A DNA stretch of 64,000 nt. It comes from Argopecten irradians (taxonomy: Eukaryota; Mollusca; Bivalvia; Pectinida; Pectinidae). Of this stretch, positions 56,622 to 64,000 are shown one piece after another (position 1 is the stretch's first letter; each line of letters begins with the position of its first letter). The DNA lies in the NCBI RefSeq assembly GCF_041381155.1, contig NC_091142.1, positions 41,713,604-41,777,603 on the forward strand, in the 5' to 3' direction. The translations under genes and the position numbers were made by a program. The notes below the pieces were generated by a model, which saw only the letters and a program-made list of their open reading frames with translations, made no database searches and had not been told where the DNA came from.

Positions 56622-58429
56622 ACAGCAATATGGGATATGAAATCTGATTAAAATACAGATCTTTATGACCACTCCAGTGATTGGAGGATCTGACAGCGTC
56701 CCATGGGGGGTCATGTCATGTTCAGGTGACCTTTATACCACGTGTACTCACGACCACGTGTAGGTTCTGCACCTTGTTGCATCAAGTGTAAACAACATTT
56801 CGTCCCAGTATACATATACGGTAAGCTATGTTGTTCTCCTGGGGCGAGATGACCTTAGGTGTGAAAGTTTTTGGGGGCAGCAAAATGACTGGTCTTTATC
56901 AAGGATCACGTGGACGTGGCTAGTGGGATTTTCTCTGATCCTTTTTATCAAACGTAATGATAATGGGAATCTGTGTTTTATTTTATTAGATTTGTTGTAA
57001 TAGGCACTATGTCTACAGAATAGTGTGAGGTACGAGTTGTCTCAAAACAATAACATACCCTTAGTCGATTGTCAAACTTTTCTTTCGATTGCCACCTCGA
57101 AAAGCTGGTATGTCTGACGTTTCGACCGTGCATGTGATTGCATATAATATCCCCTTTTCATACGTCAGTGTTATGTTTATGGCTACACAAGTTTATCTGA
57201 AAAGTATCTTGCGGTTATAACCATCGTTTAAACACTGGGGTTGATTAAGTGCACATAGCATGTTGGGTCGAAATAACCCGCCCTATACATCAAACGGGCC
57301 GAGACATTTCGTATCTGCACACAATAGATGTAAACAAATATGTAGACGAACACGTTGTGTTAGTGTTATTTCGGACTGAAGAAGGCCCTACAGTGGCTGA
57401 ATATATATTCCATAGAAATGATTTTGATTTTACTTTGAATTTATTTTGGCCTTTTATTTCGGATTATTAATATACTAGCTTTATACCGTTTTTCCTCATT
57501 ATAAGTTGGTCATCAATATCAGGATTAAATATATTTACTGTAGGCTTATGGCATTGGGTACTGGAATCCTTAGTGGGACATTGTATTTGTACTCCAAATT
57601 ACTTCACTTTACAGGATGCCTCAACTTGGAGAAAAACATGCTTTCGTTGCTGTAAAGTGAAAAGAAATATTTAAAATTTCGTTAAGTTATTGGTTTAATG
57701 AGCTTGTTGAAAATGACAACTTTTACTCAGAATGTCAGAACTAACTGCGGACAGACTGTCGGCTACGAGCGACTGAGGAAAATATGCCACTTTTAAACAT
57801 TCGAATAAGATATGAAAACGATTTGTTTTTGAAAGTCATGATGTAATCTGTTTAATGATGAATGATCGCTATTTTGCAGAAAAATTTGGGCTGTAATAGG
57901 GTTTAGGGTTTTTATCATCTATAAAGACAAAGTAACTGTCAAATATTATCATCGATACAAATGTTAGATAAGCTCATTACAAACTCTATTCATTTTGAGC
58001 ATTAAACGATACAATGTAAATAAGAGTATGTATATTGTAGAGGAAATTGACGGTATGTCGTTACTTAAGATATATTCATATCATACTATATACAGATACG
58101 AGGTAAAAACACTGTTGCCATGATTTTTGTCTTTTTCTCTTTGCGATATATACGTGACGGGAGCCACAGTTAAACCACTGCTAATAGATACGTAAGTTCC
58201 GATAAATAAACAATACGTCCAATTAGTCATAATTGATAAATAACTTTTATTTCCAAATGTGCAAAGCAATAACTTGTCAATTGGTTTGAAACACATATCA
58301 GTATTTATCGAAGTCCAGAATTACGAAATACTACATGAGCAGAGTCAAGTTACAATTATTCAAATACATGTGAAGCTGTTCATGTATTTATATCTAGCGC
58401 TAAACAGACGAAATTCCGTACCTGTCCCA
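56622..58429. other. PLE 3' flank, then nothing recognised
   Basis: 56640-57240 may include the PLE 3' UTR (GTCTGACGTTTCGACC near 57112 is typical of such tails, from memory). Farther on, short frames without motifs. No hammerhead ribozyme core was found by eye. Confidence 0.35.
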
Positions 58430-59600
58430 TGATGTTGTATCGGGGTATTAAAAAGTTATCCTTGCTATCTTTCAGGCGGAAATTCTTATTGATATCCAGC
58501 TCCCGTTTGATTTTGTAATTTCTTCAGAGTTCAAGCAAAAGTCAAAGTCTTTTTATAGAATAGATTCCACAAACTTGTGTAACGTGCACCGGGTCCGGTT
58601 CGTCCTGATGGTCACTCCGAACCTACTGTGTCCTTTGGTAGCGAAATATAACAAATTATAAATCTAATAAAACCTCAATCTCAATTGAACAAATAATCAG
58701 AATATTTACAAGGGATTTATACAATTAACAAATGCCGTAATACTTGCTACGGACCTGACCACACATACCTATTAACAATACAATAATCCTATACAGCGCA
58801 ACGGCACTATTCCGGTGCCCGCGCACTTGTCACTCTGCGCAGTGGCTACTATACCTATGTTCCTTAACCAATATCGAGCGCAGTGGTAACCTCGCCCGCT
58901 GCGCTGCACACTTGCTACTTGCTCTGTTATCGAGCGCAGCGGTGACTCGTCGCTGCGCCGCGCACTTGCTTCAGCGCGCAGTTGCTTTCTACAATGCTGG
59001 CTGTCGGGTATATAACTACTAAACACACGAAAGTCTTCTTCAGACTTTCACAGGGACTTATTCAGTCCTTGTATATTACCTGTTTAGCTTTTCCGACCTT
59101 CACAGCAAAACATCCCCCCGATAATGACTGGAGCACCTCTATTTATACCAAATGACCGTGTCCATATTTTGGTACACGGGTTAAACAGGTTATTCCATTT
59201 TTAATATATCTCTGGTCACCCGAACTCTTGATTTAACTTAAACAACACACATACTACTTAAAGAATTACAACGACACTGATACCACGTACTCGCTATGAA
59301 ACACATCAAGCTAACAAGGTTGACAATGCTGAAACTATACAGTACACACAGCTACAGCTACTGAATACGGGCACATCCGGTCGTGTATACACGTGTTTAT
59401 TTAAAACTCAAAACTGGGTCACAGCGTACGCACTTGTATTTACAAAGAGACAACATAACAAGAAGGGAACCTCTCGTTTCTATGACATATATGATTTAAG
59501 GAAAACTTTCCGTTTTCATCACACTTGCTTGTAATTTTGTCCATGCGGACCAGGCAAGCATGAAGTTCCAAGAAGTTTGTTACCACTACATCTTAGAAAA
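58430..59600 (-). pseudogene. Broken GIY-YIG paralogue, split by an LTR
   Basis: Sequence at 58480-58577 and 59524-59590 aligns with the 3' two thirds of the gene at 49388-49909: for example TTCTTCAGAGTTCAAGCAAA against TCATCAGAGTTCAAACAAAA, and CTTGCTTGTAATTTTGTCCA against CTTGCTTGTAATTCCGTCCA. It has small indels and lacks the GIY-YIG start. The 946-bp insert at 58578-59523 divides it. Confidence 0.75.
58578..59523. mobile_element. Probable solo LTR (946 bp) inside the GIY-YIG pseudogene
   Basis: The insert begins TGTAACGTGCACC and ends TTTTCATCACA, the TG...CA form of LTRs, with CTTG duplicated on both sides. Removing it plus one CTTG restores the sequence AACTTGCTTGTAATT of the intact paralogue. 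It holds GC-rich subrepeats (ATCGAGCGCAGCGGTGACTC near 58930) and a TATATAAC element. No gag-pol is present, so a solo LTR, probably of a Gypsy-like element, fits best. Confidence 0.65.
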
Positions 59601-60497
59601 TACTAAAAGGATATGTCTCTAATTCCGTGCGCAAGTCCCCCTAGGACCCTAGTTGTGGATATTGCATTTTGGGACCATATGATGAACAATATGGCCGAAA
59701 GGCCACCATCTTGGATTTTAATAAATAAAGGTCTGTTTCCGCTGTTTGTCAACTTTTATCTATAGGACGTAGCAAAAGTTTGGTTTGAAAAGCAGACATA
59801 GTATAACTCTTTCCAATGTCAGACATAGATCATTCTTTGGCGAGCGCCAAGATCCAACTGGAATCTCTTGTTTATGATTGTATTAACAGACGGTAACATA
59901 TCCGAATTCAGCGGTACGCATAAATGCGTGTAGGGCTATGTAGCTACGAATTGCCCGATGCAAAATAAAATACTTAAAATAATACGAGCTGTAAAGGGGA
60001 GGCTCGGCTGCAGATGACTAGCGACCAGCACTAGCTGGTGGAACATGAACTATCCCCTCTCATTAACTGGTCAGCTGTAGATAACTAGCATTTATATAGC
60101 AACGTTACAAAGAACATTCACCAAACGTTGATATGCACTAAGTCGCACGCATTACTATAACTTGTCAACCGCGCCAAATTCTTCGCGTTATACTTTTACC
60201 GGAAAATCGGCCACAAAACACGGCTTTCGACGCCTAGTATTGCTATCGCCGAGAGCCAAAAACAAGTATTTCCATGCCGAAAAAGCCGTCCGCTTACGAC
60301 GAATGTATTGACTGTTTATGTAATAATCAAAACGTTGTCATTTTGGGGAATGTACTTGAAGCTGAAAATACAATTTAAGAAGTTTTTCAGTGAGATTAAA
60401 AAAGTACATTTTTATTTCGAGAGTAGTTTATATGACAATCCCCTGTCGAGAACTTTTTCTCTCTACCAGTATTTCGTCGTGTCCACCTATCCCTATA
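59601..60497. other. No gene recognised
   Basis: CCAATGTCAGACATAGATCA (59813) and neighbouring text look like another dispersed repeat, from memory. Otherwise short frames only. Confidence 0.3.
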
Positions 60498-60966
60498 GGG
60501 ATCAACCAACTAAATAAAAAAAGACCTTCGAAATGGCCCCTGTGTATACAAGATTGAGCCCAGGATAGAATTTTAACCCGGCCGCTGATTGGCTGGCTAA
60601 TTATGAATTTCAAAAGTAAAAATGTTTTCTGACAGGTAATTATTCCTAGATAACCATAATATCAATTTGGAAATTCATATTGAGATTTAGGTTCAAAATA
60701 TCAATTTTGATAATGAATAGGTAAAAACATTAGAATTTCCGGATATTTTAGTGCAAAATGCGCCTGATTTCAATAAAGCTACCCTGGTTGGAGTTTGAGC
60801 AGAAGGACCCAAACTTTTTTTTTCTATCTAGTGTTATATGAGAACCTAGACTTTAATTATAGAACACAATACCTAACTAATATGTCTTTGTTTTAATAAT
60901 ACAGTACAAAACTTTAACAAAGTTTAACACTGTGGTCTATGTAAAATCATTTAGTTGGTTGCTCTC
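60498..60966. mobile_element. 469-bp MITE, copy 1
   Basis: Starts GGGATCAACCAACTAAAT and ends ATTTAGTTGGTTGCTCTC, 16 of 18 inverted matches. TATA stands on both sides. Almost identical to the copy at 62224. Confidence 0.9.
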
Positions 60967-61020
60967 TATAGCGAACGCAACCGGAAGTATAAGAGTCAGT
61001 CACTGGAGCCGAGTGAGTCC

Positions 61021-61762
61021 ATGGATACAAAGGTAAGTCGCCAAGTTTTAGAATAATATGTGTCACTGTGACTATGCATGCAGTTTATTTAGAATTGGCC
61101 AGTATGTTAATGGTACATATAACGTAGATTCAGGTAATTAGCACGGCTGTAAACGTGTGACATGTGCGTTTAACATCAGATGGGTACGATGACATGGGTG
61201 CGCGGTGCATGGTCTCCTCAGTTGTCAGAATTTAGTTCACAGAACTGTATGCATGTTCCAGTTTAGGTGAACCAGGAATTAGCGGTCAAATCAAGAAATT
61301 GGGGGGTCAGTCATCTCTGCCATATTGGAGTGCCGAGAGCCATAAAGGTATAAAACATAAGTTACAGCTTATACATTTGAAATTGGTAACATTAAGGGGA
61401 GACAATTACATTGTATTACATAATGTCTAGTTTGGGGTGTGGTATTTAGACCTGCCAGGTATCATTGGTGGGAGGGGGGGGGGGGGGGGGGGGGGTGTGG
61501 TGGTGGGGGGTGGCGGGGGGAGTCATCTCAGGTAAGCTAATTTAACTAATTGTACTGATTAATTGTAATATTAGGGCTAATTAGTTTATTAAAAGTATGC
61601 ATTTTATGTTATAATGATGTAAAATACCATTTTGTGAATATTTTTTCCTTTAATGAAACATATTAATGGTGTTTCAGGGTCATTCAAGATTTCCGGAAAT
61701 ATGTGTTGGTTGCACAGATTCCAGTCATGGACAAAGACATGCATCTTTTGTGCTCATTACAG
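61021..61762 (+). CDS. Candidate small spliced gene (exons 61021-61032 and 61678-61762)
   Basis: GAGTCCATGGATACAAAG is followed by a strong GTAAGT donor (61033). At 61678, after TGGTGTTTCAG, an 85-base exon in matching phase encodes GHSRFPEICVGCTDSSHGQR and HASFVLIT with a CX2C pair, ending before GTTTGA. A third exon might start at 62084 (TTTTCAG) and would stop after five codons. No family known. The splice signals are the only support. Confidence 0.25.
61468..61522. repeat. Poly-G / G-rich microsatellite
   Basis: A run of more than 20 G is followed by TGTGGTGGTGGGGGGTGGCG. It could form G-quadruplexes, and run length is likely to be unreliable in assembly. Confidence 0.9.
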
Positions 61763-62223
61763 GTTTGATCTTTGTTTAATTTGTTTATTTTAAACAGAAA
61801 GGCTCTGGAACCATGTTCCTGGTAAATTTGAATATGTAAAAGGTTTGGTATATCTGGTTTTCTTCCAAAATCTTGACATTTTCTATATTATAGGGGTACC
61901 TGATTATGTAATGGATTATCTCCCCTTGGCTGGGGACTTTTCCTATTTTTCATTATATTCAGAAAGTTTAATCATGTAACTAATAATTAACTTAAACAAC
62001 ATTAATACTATTTCAATATTTAATACATAATTTGCAATTAATCAACACAGTGTGTAAGTTCAACATTTCATGTTTTCAGAATTACTCCGCGGGTGACTGT
62101 CCGAAGGTGAAGCCCTGTCCTGGACAAACCACTTGACCGATTAAGTTCATATTACAGATTTGACATACAGCCGAAATACACTTTACATCATAGGTGAGTA
62201 TTAGAATTTTAATTTCTGCTATA
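61763..62223. other. Nothing firm
   Basis: Contains CTGTCCGAAGGTGAAGCCCT after a TTTTCAG acceptor (62083), mentioned with the candidate gene at 61021. Confidence 0.3.
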
Positions 62224-62691
62224 GGGATCAACCAACTAAATAAAAAAAGACCTTCGAAATGGCCCCTGTGTATACAAGATTGAGCCCAGGATAGAATTTT
62301 AACCCGGCCGCTGATTGGCTGGCTAATTATGAATTTCAAAAGTAAAAATGTTTTCTGACAGGTAATTATTCCTAGATAACCATAATATCAATTTGGAAAT
62401 TCATATTGAGATTTAGGTTCAAAATATCAATTTTGATAATGAATAGGTAAAAACATTAGAATTTCCGGATATTTTAGTGCAAAATGCGCCTGATTTCAAT
62501 AAAGCTACCCTGGTTGGAGTTTGAGCAGAAGGACCCAAACTTTTTTTTCTATCTAGTGTTATATGAGAACCTAGACTTTAATTATAGAACACAATACCTA
62601 ACTAATATTTCTTTGTTTTAATAATACAGTACAAAACTTTAACAAAGTTTAACACTGTGGTCTATGTAAAATCATTTAGTTGGTTGCTCTC
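62224..62691. mobile_element. 469-bp MITE, copy 2
   Basis: Same orientation as copy 1 and 1.73 kb away. I see only two differences (T-run 8 versus 9, and ATTTCTTTG versus ATGTCTTTG). TATA at both edges. Different outer flanks rule out a larger duplication. Confidence 0.9.
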
Positions 62692-62695
62692 TATA

Positions 62696-64000
62696 TATAC
62701 CTGCACATATACTCTTAGCATTTGCCTACTGTGTATACCACATACTAGTACGTAAACGAGGTACTTACCTGTAAAGCTGAATATGGGACTTGTCAGAGAC
62801 CAAAGCTGACATTTTAAAATTAGTACGGTAATGTGAAGGTTTACTGATGTGGCGTCACAAACGCAGGCATGAAAGCCCACACGACTTGTTTTTACCTAAC
62901 GGATGCCATCTTAACTCACTAGGCACTTCTAAGTTTTATTGGAACCTGAGACTGGCCATTAAACATGCATGTTCCAAATGTCTGGCTCATAGTGAGGGTA
63001 GGTTTTAGCTTGTTATAACGCGCTGATTATCAATGTCCATTTTTGGCGAGGGTCACCTCGCCATTGTGATCGTGGTTGCAAAATTCTCTTACAGTCAATT
63101 TCCTCAATATGATTGGCTTAGAAATTGCTCGCAGATACTAGCGCTCCTAGCGGTAGAGTATTCAACAACTTTGATTTTACCGGGAATCTTAAATAGCAAA
63201 TTTTGAATATGAAAGTTACTGAAATAAGCTTATCTGTAATGTTGAAATAGGAATAGTAGATTACTGCTTTCATATCCTTCCCATATACACTATCAAAATG
63301 ATCTTAGGTTGGAAATTTTTTACTTGAATTGTTTACAATGTTTCTAGACTTTTCGTCCCGAAAATGTTGTTTACAATGCATGAAGACGTTTCGTCCCGAA
63401 AATGCTTCGCTTCGCCCCTCGCGTTTGGTCCCTACTAGTGACAATTATCCCGCAACGGAAAAAATGAAATCAATGTTTCACCTCAAACATCAAAATTGTT
63501 TCAATAATGATTTTTGTATTTTGAATCATATTAGTTCGGGAGCAAATAAATTTCAGGACGAAATGGAGATTTGTTTATCACGGCTGCGTGATGCCACATG
63601 TACGTGTAAATCCACAATGGAAGAAAGACAACTCTAAGAAAATTTAGGATAAACTTTGTCAACTGATCAAATAGCGCATGACAGACGATGAACATTTTCT
63701 AAATGTCCAAGGTGGCGTAATCTTCCAACTTACGTCAGTTAATAAGGTATGAATATTTACCGCATCCATAATTATCGATAATTTTATAAGCACATGTATA
63801 CATTATCAGATACACATTTACATATTAAAGCACGTTTAGAGGTTGTCACTAAAACATTTTAGCCTCTTTCATCACATGTAGGTCTACAGGAACTTGACGT
63901 TCTGATAATATATCAATGACAAAAATCATACTTAAATGTTCGAAGTGAGATTATTTTGGACTACTACATTTGTAGATCGATGAAAATGCCGATTTCTTTT
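62696..64000. other. No gene recognised
   Basis: A 102-codon plus-strand frame (63329-63637) has repeated TTTCGTCCCGAAAATG text and no domain. A GGCGAGGGTCACCTCGCC palindrome lies at about 63043-63060. The rest is AT-rich. Confidence 0.35.

Noticed and set aside
63329-63637. 102-codon frame near the right edge as a gene
   Set aside because: Its start is made of a locally repeated TTTCGTCCCGAAAATG sequence and no domain is visible.
1-64000. CRISPR array or prokaryotic defence island
   Set aside because: Regular repeats lack unique equal-length spacers, no cas-type proteins occur, and genes contain spliceosomal introns.

Overview
This is eukaryotic nuclear DNA. It is AT-rich, has spliced genes with GT..AG introns, and is packed with transposon relics and minisatellites. 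No bacterial operon, rRNA gene or CRISPR is present. The dispersed repeats (TTAA-flanked MITEs beginning AGATGCTCCACCGC, the GGCCTTAACGGTCACC repeat, tRNA-derived SINEs ending in AAAC repeats) and a secreted PAN-PLAT gene point to a mollusc, most likely a bivalve. That attribution rests on remembered repeat families and was not searched.

Layout. 1-7350: a decayed L1/Tx1-like LINE split by a MITE and by an RNase H-encoding LINE. 7361-9016: more MITE copies. 10157-23024 (minus): a three-exon gene encoding signal peptide, PAN/apple domain and PLAT domain (about 208 aa). Its second intron holds a 6.1-kb inverted-repeat element with a minisatellite. Its first intron holds a 27-bp minisatellite and a second inverted-repeat element. 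23335-27345: minisatellites, a minus-strand LINE fragment, a 510-bp insertion that splits a minisatellite, and two tRNA-derived SINEs.

27536-36806 (plus): a multi-exon gene with a TDP-43-like N-terminal domain, a basic stretch, two regions of unknown or ubiquitin-like fold, and the N-lobe of a HECT ubiquitin ligase. Its ATG is split by an intron. Exon 5 has a frameshift and the HECT exon an in-frame TAG, so this copy looks like a pseudogene unless those are assembly errors. 37404-37523: a lone second copy of the last PAN-PLAT exon. Just downstream, 37548-43247 is a 5.7-kb DNA transposon with TA duplications and GGCTC-ended inverted repeats. It carries a DDE transposase on the minus strand and a spliced SWIM/YqaJ nuclease gene on the plus strand, all decayed. 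The first PAN-PLAT copy supplies an empty site for it.

43248-64000: LINE fragments, tandem and inverted repeats, an intact intronless GIY-YIG protein (49388-49909, minus), a 5'-truncated L1-like LINE with an A-rich tail, and a Penelope-like element 3' half (RT YVDD plus GIY-YIG) with a 418-aa open frame. There is also a second, broken GIY-YIG copy split by a probable solo LTR, and two almost identical 469-bp MITEs. Most of the remaining sequence has no recognisable content.
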